A stretch of DNA of 64,000 nt from JAVBNC01 sp031551765 (GTDB lineage Bacteria; Desulfobacterota; Desulfovibrionia; Desulfovibrionales; Desulfovibrionaceae). Location: the NCBI GenBank assembly GCA_031551765.1, contig JAVBNC010000056.1, forward strand, positions 1-64,000, read 5' to 3'. The notes under the pieces are model-generated. The model searched no databases, was not told where the DNA came from, and was given only the letters and a program-made list of their open reading frames with translations. Made by a program: the position numbers and the translations under genes. Below, piece by piece: positions 7,195 to 15,051 of this stretch. Each line of letters opens with the position of its first letter. Position 1 is the stretch's first letter.

Positions 7195-7695
7195 TTGGAG
7201 TCGTCACAATCAGCTTTGGATGTTCACCCAGAATAATGGGAATTTTTAATGGTATCATTTAGCCACCAAATGAGCAAGGAACGAGCACCGCGCCCACAAC
7301 TAACACCAAATATTATAGAATGTTGCGAACACACGGAACAATTGAGAAGTATTTATCAGGGAGCTATTAACCTAAAGGCAGAAAGTGTGCCTTATCGCTT
7401 CAGGCTCAGGGGAACCTTCTCAAGATGAGTAAAAATTTGCTCAGGCGGTCTTCCTCCGGTTCTCTTTCTTTATTTTTTTGCCTCTTGGTTTTTTATGCAC
7501 GACACCTATGGCCCTACCATGCGACACTTATTTTTCGATAGTGTGATGACCAAGGACGAGCGGTCGGAAAAACGGTGCGGATCACCTCTATAAGAGCGGG
7601 AGTTTTGAAGTGAAAAAGGGTGAATAAGACGCTTGGAGAGCAAAAATATCTTACTGCCCCTTGGGTTTTGGGGCCACCCTTTTTATAGCCTATTT
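7195..7695. other. Gene-poor spacer between the nucleotide operon and repA-like gene
   Basis: About 500 bases without a convincing gene. It contains poly-T tracts (7468-7500) and a 59-codon open frame listed separately. The segment lies downstream of the RepA-like gene, where IncFII plasmids carry their origin, but I see no DnaA-box consensus and no iteron array. The promoter of the four-gene minus-strand operon must lie here; no clear -35/-10 pair stands out. Confidence 0.4.
7249..7428 (+). CDS. Small hypothetical open frame (59 aa)
   Basis: ATG at 7249 to TGA at 7426-7428 gives 59 residues including C-C-E-H-T-E-Q-L-R and E-S-V-P-Y-R-F-R-L-R-G. There is no convincing Shine-Dalgarno, no recognised domain, and codon use cannot be judged at this length. 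It could be a degraded piece of a larger accessory gene or chance. It is divergent from the minus-strand operon that starts at 7194. Confidence 0.2.
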   Translation: MVSFSHQMSKERAPRPQLTPNIIECCEHTEQLRSIYQGAINLKAESVPYRFRLRGTFSR

Positions 7696-8481
7696 CTAGC
7701 TGGCGTCCTGGCCTGGGCTGTACCCCGGTGGATACCCCAAGGCCGCGTTGGTTCGTCGTTGAGCCTCACGGGAATCTATCCCCTGGAGAACAAACTCGCT
7801 CCATTTCCGGCTCCAGGCTATCCGGCGCTCCATGCGTTCCTCTTCGGCGCGAGGGGATAGGCGTTGGAAAGCACGTCCGACCGGGCTTTTGAATTTGTCC
7901 CGTATCCTGCTCATAAACTCGGAGAGCTTGCGGTTTGCCTTCTGCGCTTTACGGCGGAGCCTTTCAGACGCTCTGGCCCGTTCCCGGTGCAGCATGGGGC
8001 CAAGGCCCAGCCATTCAAATAGCGCCTCCGTCACCACACGGATGGCCCGGCAGCCGAAATACATGCCCTCGTCGTTCTGAGTGCGGGGCTGGGTCACTTT
8101 CATGAAGCCAGCTTCTTTGAAGAGGGCAATGGCCCGCTCACAACGGCGCTGGCCGATGCCTGAATCCCGCACGATAGTACGCATGTCGATGTCGATAAAG
8201 CCGCTGGCCGCCGTTGGAGTGCCCAAACACATGGAAGCCAGGTCAAGGTGAGCAAGGATCGTTTCCAGGACAACCTGGCAGGCTTCCCGGCGCTCTGATC
8301 TGGTTCGCCTGTTTGGCTGCGCTTGCAGCGGCGGGCACTTCTTAGGGTGGAAATACCAGGCTTTTGCCCGCTCGGCGGCGAGGGAGAGAATGCGCGGCAG
8401 ACCGCCTTTTCCTTTTCGGATGGGGTGAGCCGGGGAGAGGATTGGGCGCTTCGGATCATGCCCGCAACGGTTGCCGGTCAT
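7696..8481 (-). CDS. repA: Plasmid replication initiator, IncFII RepA-like
   Basis: A basic protein of 261 residues. It begins H-D-P-K-R-P-I-L-S-P-A-H-P-I-R-K-G-K-G-G and continues D-L-A-S-M-C-L-G-T-P-T, then G-I-G-Q-R-R-C-E-R-A-I-A-L-F-K-E-A-G-F-M-K-V-T-Q-P-R. Next come R-A-I-R-V-V-T-E-A-L-F-E-W-L-G-L-G-P-M-L and a Lys/Arg-rich helix with R-x-R-A-S-E-R-L-R-R-K-A. This order resembles the IncFII-type RepA family, whose winged-helix domain binds the origin. GGTGGAAGC precedes the ATG. It sits between the accessory operon and the tRNA-Thr border, with GC content closer to the backbone than its AT-rich neighbours. It suggests that the island contains, or derives from, an integrated plasmid. Family assignment is from motif memory and should be confirmed. 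Confidence 0.55.
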   Translation of the reverse strand: MTGNRCGHDPKRPILSPAHPIRKGKGGLPRILSLAAERAKAWYFHPKKCPPLQAQPNRRTRSERREACQVVLETILAHLDLASMCLGTPTAASGFIDIDMRTIVRDSGIGQRRCERAIALFKEAGFMKVTQPRTQNDEGMYFGCRAIRVVTEALFEWLGLGPMLHRERARASERLRRKAQKANRKLSEFMSRIRDKFKSPVGRAFQRLSPRAEEERMERRIAWSRKWSEFVLQGIDSREAQRRTNAALGYPPGYSPGQDAS

Positions 8482-8556
8482 GCTTCCACCCCCAAGAGGC
8501 GAAAGAAACCGTTTTCGCTGCCATGCTCTAAATAGGCTAGAAAAGCCCTTTTAACG

Positions 8557-8598
8557 CAAAACAGGGGTTTGCATGCCATTTCTGCATGCAAACCCCTG
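8557..8598 (-). terminator. Rho-independent terminator after tRNA-Thr
   Basis: A perfect 15-bp inverted repeat (8562-8576 with 8584-8598, arm CAGGGGTTTGCATGC) with a 7-base loop is followed on the minus strand by TTTTG. It lies 8 bases beyond the 3' CCA of the tRNA-Thr gene and fits a terminator for it. Confidence 0.75.
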
Positions 8599-8605
8599 AA
8601 ATTTA

Positions 8606-8681
8606 TGGACCCGACGGTCAGAGTCGAACTGACTACCTGCTGATTACGAATCAGCTGCTCTACCAGGTGAGCTACGTCGGC
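8606..8681 (-). tRNA. tRNA-Thr (anticodon CGT)
   Basis: A 76-nt cloverleaf on the minus strand with encoded 3' CCA (8606-8608). The D arm is GCTC...GAGC, the anticodon arm is GCTGA-TTCGTAA-TCAGC with anticodon CGT, and the T arm is GTCAG-TTCGACT-CTGAC. The acceptor stem GCCGACG pairs with CGTCGGG at six of seven positions, leaving a G1-G72 mismatch that is unusual for a functional tRNA. It is followed by a strong terminator. The gene lies at the edge of the accessory island, and 77 bp away is a second, truncated tRNA-Thr 5' half. Confidence 0.85.
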
Positions 8682-8708
8682 AAATGCCTGTAAAAGAACA
8701 CTTTTTTC

Positions 8709-8737
8709 GTCACTTCTAGGGTGACTTTTTATTTTTT
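8709..8737 (+). terminator. Hairpin with T-tract between the two tRNA-Thr copies
   Basis: GTCAC (8709-8713) and GTGAC (8721-8725) form a short stem followed by TTTTTATTTTTT. It would act as a Rho-independent terminator for plus-strand transcripts, although no plus-strand gene ends nearby. It may belong to the end of the integrated element. Confidence 0.45.
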
Positions 8738-8757
8738 CCCGGTTGACAAGCCGGTCT

Positions 8758-8796
8758 ATTACGAATCAGCTGCTCTACCAACTGAGCTAAGCTGGC
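8758..8796 (-). pseudogene. Truncated 5' half of a second tRNA-Thr
   Basis: Read on the minus strand, 8796-8758 gives GCCAGCTTAGCTCAGTTGG and continues through the D arm and anticodon stem-loop to TTCGTAAT. There it stops matching a tRNA and runs into unrelated sequence. A 23-base stretch (8758-8780) is identical to 8643-8665 in the complete tRNA-Thr. The break lies just 3' of the anticodon loop, a common crossover place for tyrosine recombinases. No matching 3' half is present in the window. Confidence 0.7.
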
Positions 8797-8876
8797 CCAT
8801 ACCGGAAGCTTTTGCCCCGCGGAAGGTCTCTCCTATGTGAGGCGGCGTAAAAAGTCAAGCCGTAAGCGCGGACGCG

Positions 8877-9785
8877 TCAGGCCTCGCGGGCTTCTTCCGC
8901 GCAGGCGGGGGCAGCGTCCTCCCCTTCCCGCACGGCCACCACCAGCAGCACGGCGGCCAGCACCAGGGCCGCGCCCAGCCAGCCCAGCAGGGAAAAGGTC
9001 TCGCCCCAGAACAGCCAGGCCATCAGACCCGCCAGCACGGGTTCCAGGGTGGCGGTTATGGCCACCAGCGTGGGCGAAAGGCGCTTCATGCCTTCGCAAT
9101 ACGTCCAGTACGCGCCGTAGGTGCTCACCAGGCCCATGCCCGCCATGGCCGCCCAGGCCAACGGCGTTTTGGCGGCAAAACCGGAAGCGAGGACAAAGGG
9201 CAGCAGAAACAGCGCCCCGGCGGGCAGGCACCAGCAGTACAGGGTGACGGAGGAGTAGTCGCGCAGATAGTGGCGGCTGAAGATGTAGTGCAGCGAATAG
9301 CAGAACCCGGAAAACAGCGCCGCGCCTATGCCCAGCAAGCTCGCGCCCTGCGGCAGGCCGCCGCCGGAAGCGCAGGCCAGCCCCGCGCCGCCCATGGCGC
9401 AGGCCAGGGCCAGCAGCTTCCGCCCGGAAAGGGGTTCCGCGAACAGCAGGCGGGAAAGCACGGCCACCCAGGCCGGGGCCGTATACAGCAGAATGGCGGC
9501 CAGGCTCACCCCGGCCTGGTCCACGGCCACCAGGTACACGGAAAACAGGCATCCTATGCCGAATATGCCGAACAGGCCGAAAACCAGGCCCGTGCGCGGC
9601 GGCACCCGGTACAAGCCGCGCGGGGCGGCGTGCAGCCAGAAGAACAGCGCCCCGAACACGGCTCGCCAGAAGGCCGTTTCCTGGGCCGAGACGCCTTCGG
9701 CCATGGCTATGCGGCCGAAGGGCCCGATAAACGCCCACAACGCCGCCGCCAGAAAAACGAAAAAAAAGCCCAGGTAACGGCGCAT
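8877..9785 (-). CDS. EamA/DMT-superfamily permease
   Basis: A hydrophobic protein of 302 residues with about ten transmembrane segments arranged as two EamA repeats, the usual length for drug/metabolite-transporter family members. The first repeat starts Y-L-G-F-F-F-V-F-L-A-A-A-L-W-A-F-I-G-P-F-G. The second contains G-F-C-Y-S-L-H-Y-I-F and L-E-P-V-L-A-G-L-M-A-W-L-F-W-G-E-T, the classic DMT signature near the C-terminus. It sits in the inner membrane and probably exports or imports a small metabolite, which cannot be named from sequence. Its ATG directly follows the stop of the chelatase-like gene (TGA then ATG), so the two are co-translated. A role in a cobalamin- or haem-related process is possible from that link only. 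Confidence 0.8.
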   Translation of the reverse strand: MRRYLGFFFVFLAAALWAFIGPFGRIAMAEGVSAQETAFWRAVFGALFFWLHAAPRGLYRVPPRTGLVFGLFGIFGIGCLFSVYLVAVDQAGVSLAAILLYTAPAWVAVLSRLLFAEPLSGRKLLALACAMGGAGLACASGGGLPQGASLLGIGAALFSGFCYSLHYIFSRHYLRDYSSVTLYCWCLPAGALFLLPFVLASGFAAKTPLAWAAMAGMGLVSTYGAYWTYCEGMKRLSPTLVAITATLEPVLAGLMAWLFWGETFSLLGWLGAALVLAAVLLVVAVREGEDAAPACAEEAREA

Positions 9786-10616
9786 TCAGGATTCCCCCGC
9801 CGCGCCGCAAGAGCGCGCCCCGCGCACGGCATCCTCCAGGCGGCGGAGCCACACGACGGCAAAGGCCTCCTCTTCCGCCAGGCCGCCCTGGATAACCCGG
9901 CAGGCTATGCCCGTCTCTTCCAGGCGGGAACGCCAGGACTGGCGGCCGCTGCCGCCCAGGTCCCGCAGGGTGCGCGGCCCCGGCAGGGCAAAAAAAGGCG
10001 CCAGCAACACCCGGGTGACGCCCAGGGCCGTGAGTTCCGCCGCAAGGGCGGCGGCGCCTTCCGCTCCCGCTTTCAGCGTGGCCGTGAGCATAAAGGGATT
10101 TTCTTCCCGGCGCAGCCGCGCTCCCAACTCCTCGTAGCGCGCCTGGCCCGCGTGGTCCGTGCCGTGGCCCACCCAGACCACGGCCTCGCCCGGCCCGGCA
10201 AGCGCCCCGGCGTGCGCGCGCATGGCCCGCGCCACCTCTTGAACGGCGGCGGCATCCGCCAGCAGGGGCGCGCCCACATGCAGCGCGCTGAAATCCAAAG
10301 TTTGTTGCAAAGCCCGCGCCGCTTCCGCCAATTCCGCGTGCTCCCGGCCGGGGATGCAGTGCAGAGGCTGCAGCGCCACGCGGCGGACGCCCTGCGCGCG
10401 CAGCGCGGCCAGGGTTTCCCGCAGGCAGGCAGCGCCCTGCGGGCCGCCGGTGAACACCCAGCGCAGCGGACGGCCAGGACAGGCGGCCTGCACGCGTTCC
10501 GCAAACGCGCGCAGCACGGCGGGGCCGGCATCCCGCTCCGGCGCGACGGCCGCGAGAACGACGGCGCAGTCGCACAGGGGCGCGGCGCTTTCAATGGGGG
10601 CATGCGTGGCGGTCAT
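9786..10616 (-). CDS. CbiK-like sirohydrochlorin cobaltochelatase, degenerate metal site
   Basis: The 276-residue protein has the CbiK layout: L-Q-P-L-H-C-I-P-G-R-E-H mid-protein, W-V-G-H-G-T-D-H with the first metal-binding His, and a C-terminal S-W-R-S-R-L-E. CbiK inserts cobalt into sirohydrochlorin for cobalamin (or metals for haem). The two other known metal ligands are not recognisable: the G-T-V-E-G Glu is replaced in T-A-T-L-K-A, and the A-G-D-H-A His is replaced in L-P-G-P-R-T. The frame is open to 10727, but the ATG at 10616 gives a normal family start; the 37 extra residues are Arg/Pro-rich and unlike the family. It may be inactive, or have changed function together with the adjacent permease. 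Confidence 0.65.
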   Translation of the reverse strand: MTATHAPIESAAPLCDCAVVLAAVAPERDAGPAVLRAFAERVQAACPGRPLRWVFTGGPQGAACLRETLAALRAQGVRRVALQPLHCIPGREHAELAEAARALQQTLDFSALHVGAPLLADAAAVQEVARAMRAHAGALAGPGEAVVWVGHGTDHAGQARYEELGARLRREENPFMLTATLKAGAEGAAALAAELTALGVTRVLLAPFFALPGPRTLRDLGGSGRQSWRSRLEETGIACRVIQGGLAEEEAFAVVWLRRLEDAVRGARSCGAAGES

Positions 10617-10647
10617 GGCGTGCACATAGCCTTTCCGGGCCGGATAG

Positions 10648-10679
10648 ACAAGGGCCGGGCGTCGCCGCCCGGCCCTTGT
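10648..10679 (-). terminator. GC-rich hairpin after the esterase gene
   Basis: A perfect 14-bp inverted repeat (ACAAGGGCCGGGCG and its complement) with a 4-base loop lies between the esterase stop (10703) and the next gene's start (10616). It lacks a long T-run on the minus strand, so it may stabilise the mRNA end rather than terminate efficiently. Confidence 0.5.
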
Positions 10680-10702
10680 ATTTGAGGGATGCGAACCGGA
10701 CG

Positions 10703-11878
10703 CTACCGGACGTTCTTGCGCAGCCACTTGTCCACAAGGGCGGCGATATCCAGGCTGTTCTTTTCAATCATCAGCATGTGCCCGTTGCCCTTGAGGCCTT
10801 GTTCCGCCAGGGGCACGAAGTCGTTTTTCACGCCCGCCTGAGTGAGGAAACGCGAGGTCCACTCGTCGTAGGCCACGTGGTAGGAGGCTTCGCCCGCGAG
10901 GATGATGATGGGAATACCCTTCAGGTTCACCAGCTGCCGGGCCGGGGCCTTTTGCAGCACGCCGGCCACTTCTCCGGGCTTTTGGGAAGCCTGGGGTTCG
11001 GTCTGCAGCTCGGAGGGGTCCTTGACCGGCGGGTCGTAGGTCATGGGCACGTCGGTGATGCCCCAGGCCCGGCTCTTTTCGGAGCCGAACACGGCGTTCT
11101 CAAAGGGAGGGCCGCTGGGTTCCAGGGCCACGATGCCCTTGACCAAATTGGGACGCGAATCCGCAATGGCCCAGCCGAAAGCGCCGGACTGGGAGTGGGT
11201 CACCAGCACGGCTGGCCCGATCTTGTCCAGCAGCGCGTTGGAAGCGTCGCGCACCAGTTGCTGCGATTCCTTGTTGCTGGAAAGGTAGGAAACCTGGGTG
11301 GCGTAAAAGGCGTCGAACACCGGGTCGCCTATCTGGCCTTTCTTGGGGCCGCTGCCGGGCCACTGGGTCTGCTTCTTGGCCTGGGGCCAGGCGGCGGGCT
11401 GCTCGGCGGCCGCGCTGTCGGTGAAGCGGTTCTGGATCTGCGGGGCGGACATGATACGCACCTGGCCGTCCACGCCGGGCAGGTAGTTGGAGCGGCCCCG
11501 GGCGGGCTGGTCCACCACGTAGACGATGTAGCCCTTTTCCACAAAGTAGTGCATCCAGCCCTTGCGGCCGTCCGGGGTGCCCAGCCAGTTGGTGCCGGTC
11601 TGGGCCGCGCCGTGGTACATCACCAGGGGATAGGGCTGGGTGACTTTGCGGGGCACAAACACTTCCACATACATTTGGCCGTGCATGCCCTGTTTGCCGC
11701 CTTCGCCCACATATTTGCCGCCCACGTAGAAGTAACCGGCCGCGGCAAAGTCTTTAAGGCTGTGCACCGGAAGAGAAGCGGGAACAGCGGCCTTTTTGGC
11801 CGGTGCGGCGGCCAGGCAGGGCAGCGCCGCCAGGCTGAGGGCCAGGGTCAGAAGGGCGAAAAACTTAACCATACGCAT
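10703..11878 (-). CDS. Secreted alpha/beta-hydrolase (esterase 713-like)
   Basis: A protein of 391 residues starting M-R-M-V-K-F-F with a signal peptide (F-A-L-L-T-L-A-L-S-L-A-A-L-P-C-L-A-A-A), so it is likely periplasmic or, through the Cys, possibly a lipoprotein. The oxyanion-hole region is V-M-Y-H-G-A-A-Q-T-G-T-N-W, the nucleophile elbow is T-H-S-Q-S-G-A-F-G-W, and the terminal catalytic His is in G-N-G-H-M-L-M-I-E-K-N. This order resembles the esterase 713-like family. AAGGAG lies 6 bases before the ATG at 11878, which is why the open upstream extension to 11950 is rejected. The substrate is unknown. Confidence 0.75.
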   Translation of the reverse strand: MRMVKFFALLTLALSLAALPCLAAAPAKKAAVPASLPVHSLKDFAAAGYFYVGGKYVGEGGKQGMHGQMYVEVFVPRKVTQPYPLVMYHGAAQTGTNWLGTPDGRKGWMHYFVEKGYIVYVVDQPARGRSNYLPGVDGQVRIMSAPQIQNRFTDSAAAEQPAAWPQAKKQTQWPGSGPKKGQIGDPVFDAFYATQVSYLSSNKESQQLVRDASNALLDKIGPAVLVTHSQSGAFGWAIADSRPNLVKGIVALEPSGPPFENAVFGSEKSRAWGITDVPMTYDPPVKDPSELQTEPQASQKPGEVAGVLQKAPARQLVNLKGIPIIILAGEASYHVAYDEWTSRFLTQAGVKNDFVPLAEQGLKGNGHMLMIEKNSLDIAALVDKWLRKNVR

Positions 11879-11962
11879 GGGCTCTCCTTGAGGCTGAAGG
11901 TGAAAGGCGCGCGGCGGGATCCCATTTCCCGCCCGGACCGTTAAAACCATTTTCGAACCGTC

Positions 11963-12799
11963 TTACAGTTCAAGGTAGTCGCCCCCGTGCAGGGGCTGTT
12001 GCAGCGGCGAGCGGGACAGGGCCTCGCCCGTGCAGTGGCAGGTGCGTAAGAGCGCGACGTTCTGCTCGTTGAAGTAGCGCAGGGTGCGGTCCACCAGCGC
12101 CGCGCCCGCATCGTGCATGTGCGTGCCGCCGATGACGGCGTGGACGCTTTCCACCCCGGTGACGGCCTTGGCGTGCTCCACAATATTGATGATGCCGGAA
12201 TGGGCGCAGCCCGCCACGACCACCAGGCCCTTGGGGCTTATATAGGCCAGGGCCGTATCGTCCCAAAGCTGGTCTTTTTCGTATACGCCGTCGCGTTCGG
12301 CTTCCCCGAGCAGGGCGCAGGTTTCCGGGTACTTGCGCGGAATTTCCCCCAGATAGACAAGCTGTTCGCTCAGATGCAGCGGCTCTTTGCTCAGACGCAG
12401 GGGCCAGCCGCGCAGTTGGACGCGCGAGGCTTCGGGAATGCCCAGCTCTTTGAACCCGCCTGTTTTGGCGTCCGCCCGGCGCCTGGGCAGCAGCGCGTCC
12501 GGGTGCATGATGAGCGGCGGCCGGGAAGAGGCCCCCCGCGCCGCGAAATACGGCAGCACATGCGCCAGCCCGCCGCTGTGGTCGTAATGCCCATGGGAAA
12601 GCACAATGGCCGTCACCGCACCCAGGCCGGGCTTGCCCTGCCGCTCCAGTTCAGCGGCGTTGCGCAGGCAGGCGTCGCTCTGCCCGGCATCCAGCAGTAC
12701 TGTGGCGTCGCCGCAGCCGAGCAGCAGCGAGAGGCCGTGCTCGCGGGCCAGGGTTTCGGAACGTGCTTCGTTTTCCAGCAGAACGGACACAGTGAGCAT
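11963..12799 (-). CDS. MBL-fold metallo-hydrolase (DHPS-like family)
   Basis: The 278-residue protein carries the metallo-beta-lactamase signature S-H-G-H-Y-D-H-S-G-G (H-x-H-x-D-H). Downstream metal-binding His residues are in A-G-C-A-H-S-G-I-I-N and G-G-T-H-M-H-D-A, with a late C-H-C-T-G-E motif. This pattern is typical of the family annotated as 7,8-dihydropterin-6-methyl-4-(beta-D-ribofuranosyl)-aminobenzene-5'-phosphate synthase-like, where the real substrate is mostly unknown. The ATG at 12799 (M-L-T-V-S-V-L-L-E-N) fits the family start better than the non-ATG start at 12844. It is probably cytoplasmic. The downstream esterase is 84 bp away on the same strand. Confidence 0.75.
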   Translation of the reverse strand: MLTVSVLLENEARSETLAREHGLSLLLGCGDATVLLDAGQSDACLRNAAELERQGKPGLGAVTAIVLSHGHYDHSGGLAHVLPYFAARGASSRPPLIMHPDALLPRRRADAKTGGFKELGIPEASRVQLRGWPLRLSKEPLHLSEQLVYLGEIPRKYPETCALLGEAERDGVYEKDQLWDDTALAYISPKGLVVVAGCAHSGIINIVEHAKAVTGVESVHAVIGGTHMHDAGAALVDRTLRYFNEQNVALLRTCHCTGEALSRSPLQQPLHGGDYLEL

Positions 12800-12844
12800 G
12801 GGACCCAGCCTTTGTTTGTGATCCAGATATACCGCGTCACGCAA

Positions 12845-13165
12845 AAATACAGGCTAAGCTTTTTGCCGAAAACCCGCCACAGAGATTTTGCCGCCTGGCG
12901 TAAAATCCTTCCCGGCGGCGTCCGGCGGCCGCGCAACAGAGATTGGGCTCCTGTGCCCGCACCGCAAGTATCGTTGCGTATGCGCAACATAATCTGCTTT
13001 GTATATGCATTTAAGTAATCGTTTACTTTTTTATAACACAGGTAAACGTATTCTCAGCTTAACACTCCTATTCATAATAGATATTCTAATTCCGAAAACC
13101 TTTACGCAAGGAGGAAGTACACACTCCACCTGTCACTTTTTACAGACAACAGCGAGGTACATGGT
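12845..13165 (+). promoter_or_regulatory. Intergenic control region upstream of cstA
   Basis: This 320-base divergent spacer holds a perfect 7-bp inverted repeat, CGTTTAC at 13019-13025 and its complement around 13044-13050, separated by an AT-rich stretch with TTATAA. It could be an operator or leader hairpin for cstA. GGAGG at 13111-13115 is too far from the ATG to be its ribosome site; AGCGAGG at about 13151 is nearer. No further gene is visible. Confidence 0.35.
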
Positions 13166-14977
13166 ATGAATGCCTTAACCGTTGTGTTTGCCGCTCTCTG
13201 CGTGTTTGCCATCGGCTATAGATATTACGGCCTTTTTCTCGCCAACAAGGTGCTGGAGCTTAAAGACGACCGCACCACGCCCGCCATAAAATATGCGGAC
13301 GGGCACGACTACGTCAAAACTAACAAATTTGTGCTCTTCGGCCACCATTTCGCGGCCATCGCGGCGGCCGGCCCCCTGCTGGGGCCGGTGCTGGCGGCGC
13401 AGTTCGGATACATGCCCGGCGCGCTGTGGATTCTGGTGGGCTGCGTCATGGCCGGCGCGGTGCACGACATGGTCGTGCTGTTCGCTTCCGTGCGCCACAA
13501 GGGCCGCAGTCTGGCCACCATCGCGGCCAAAGAGATCAGCAAGCCCATCGGCACCGTGGCTTCCTGGGCCATTCTGTTCATTCTCATCCTGACCCTGGCC
13601 GGGCTTTCCATTGCCGTGGTCAACGCCATGTACGACAGCGCCTGGGGCACGTTCACCGTGTTCGCCACCATTCCCATCGCGCTGCTTATGGGCGTGTACC
13701 TGCACGTCTGGCGCCACGACGACGTGACCGGGGCCAGCATACTCGGCGTCGTGCTGCTGTTCGGCGCCATTCTGGTGGGGCCGTATGTGGCCTCCCACCC
13801 CACGCTCTCCTCCATGTTCACGCTGAGCAAAAAGACCATCTCCATCAGCATTCCCATTTACGGTTTCGCGGCTTCGGTGCTGCCGGTGTGGCTTCTGCTC
13901 TGCCCGCGCGACTACCTTTCCACCTACCTGAAGATAGGCACCATCATCATGCTGGCCGGGGGCATAGCTTTTGTGCGGCCTGACATGCTCATGCCCGCCT
14001 TTACCAAGTTCACCGCCGGGGGCGGCCCGATCATTCCGGGCCCGGTGTTCCCCTTCCTGTTCATCACCATAGCCTGCGGGGCCATTTCCGGCTTCCACGC
14101 CATTATCGGCACTGGCACCACACCCAAGATGATAGGCAGCGAACGGGACGTGCTGTTCGTGGGCTACGGCGCCATGCTGACGGAAGGCTTTGTGGCCATT
14201 ATGGCCCTGATCGCCGCCTGCACCCTGGTGCCCGCCGACTATTTCGCCATCAACTCCGCGCCCGCCGCTTTCAGCAAGCTGGGCATGCAGGTACAGGACC
14301 TGCCCGCGCTTTCCGCGGCCGTGCAGGAAACCCTTGTGGCCCGCCCCGGCGGTGCGGTCTCCCTGGCCGTGGGCATGGCCCACATTTTCTCCTCCATCCC
14401 CTTCATGAACCATTTGATGTCGTACTGGTATCACTTCGCCATCATGTTTGAAGCGGTGTTCATTCTGACCGCCGTGGATACGGGCACCCGCGTGGGCCGC
14501 TTCTTCCTGCAGGAAATGATCGGCGCCGTTATACCCAAGTTCAACGACAAGCACTGGTGGCCGGGCATTATTCTTACCAGCGTCATTTTCACGGCCAGTT
14601 GGGGCTACCTGGTGCTCACCGGCGACATCACCACCATCTGGCCCCTGTTCGGCATGAGCAACCAGCTGCTGGCTTCTTGCGGGCTGATCATCGCCACCAC
14701 CATGATCATCCGCATGAACAAGGCCAAGTATGCCTGGTGCACGGCCGTGCCGGGCATTTGCATGGCCGTTATCACCATGTGGGCCGGGTACCTGCAGATC
14801 ACCGGCAACTACATTCCCACTGGCAAGTACCTGCTGGCCACCTTGGGCGTGGTCATCATGTGTTTGATGGTCGTGGTGTTCGTGGGCGCGTTCAAGCGCT
14901 GGCGGGAACTGCTGGCCATTCAGAGCACCACCAAAGACAAGTACGGCGAAACCGTGCTGGTGGAGGCGGAAGAGTAG
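13166..14977 (+). CDS. cstA: Carbon starvation protein A (CstA/BtsT family transporter)
   Basis: A polytopic membrane protein of 603 residues. The N-terminus (Y-R-Y-Y-G-L-F-L) and G-H-D-Y-V-K-T-N-K-F-V-L-F-G-H-H-F-A-A-I-A-A-A-G-P are diagnostic of the CstA family, known for pyruvate or peptide uptake when carbon is limiting. F-H-A-I-I-G-T-G-T-T-P-K-M-I and V-D-T-G-T-R-V-G-R-F are other family blocks. It is about 100 residues shorter than Escherichia coli CstA, but such lengths are common outside enterics. The start at 13166 follows AGCGAGG. A strong bidirectional terminator follows the stop, so it is monocistronic. Pyruvate import would suit an organism growing on lactate/pyruvate-type substrates, but that is inference. 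Confidence 0.9.
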   Translation: MNALTVVFAALCVFAIGYRYYGLFLANKVLELKDDRTTPAIKYADGHDYVKTNKFVLFGHHFAAIAAAGPLLGPVLAAQFGYMPGALWILVGCVMAGAVHDMVVLFASVRHKGRSLATIAAKEISKPIGTVASWAILFILILTLAGLSIAVVNAMYDSAWGTFTVFATIPIALLMGVYLHVWRHDDVTGASILGVVLLFGAILVGPYVASHPTLSSMFTLSKKTISISIPIYGFAASVLPVWLLLCPRDYLSTYLKIGTIIMLAGGIAFVRPDMLMPAFTKFTAGGGPIIPGPVFPFLFITIACGAISGFHAIIGTGTTPKMIGSERDVLFVGYGAMLTEGFVAIMALIAACTLVPADYFAINSAPAAFSKLGMQVQDLPALSAAVQETLVARPGGAVSLAVGMAHIFSSIPFMNHLMSYWYHFAIMFEAVFILTAVDTGTRVGRFFLQEMIGAVIPKFNDKHWWPGIILTSVIFTASWGYLVLTGDITTIWPLFGMSNQLLASCGLIIATTMIIRMNKAKYAWCTAVPGICMAVITMWAGYLQITGNYIPTGKYLLATLGVVIMCLMVVVFVGAFKRWRELLAIQSTTKDKYGETVLVEAEE

Positions 14978-14994
14978 CCCCCCCTCCCCTTTCA

Positions 14995-15040
14995 ACCACA
15001 AAAAAACAGCCCGGCGTTGGCCGGGCTGTTTTTTTGTGGT
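14995..15040. terminator. Bidirectional Rho-independent terminator
   Basis: ACCACAAAAAAACAGCCCGG pairs with its complement across a GTTG loop, giving a near-perfect stem with A and T tracts on both sides. It sits between the convergent cstA and HD-GYP genes and can end both transcripts. Confidence 0.9.
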
Positions 15041-15051
15041 CACACACGCCG

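Noticed and set aside
8833..10575. 580-codon Arg/Gly/Ala-rich open frame across two genes
   Set aside because: It crosses the boundary of the permease and the CbiK-like gene in another phase and looks like noise in GC-rich DNA.
13175..15043. 622-codon open frame antisense to cstA
   Set aside because: Composition (G, H, Q, D rich) and full overlap with a strongly conserved transporter show it is a shadow.
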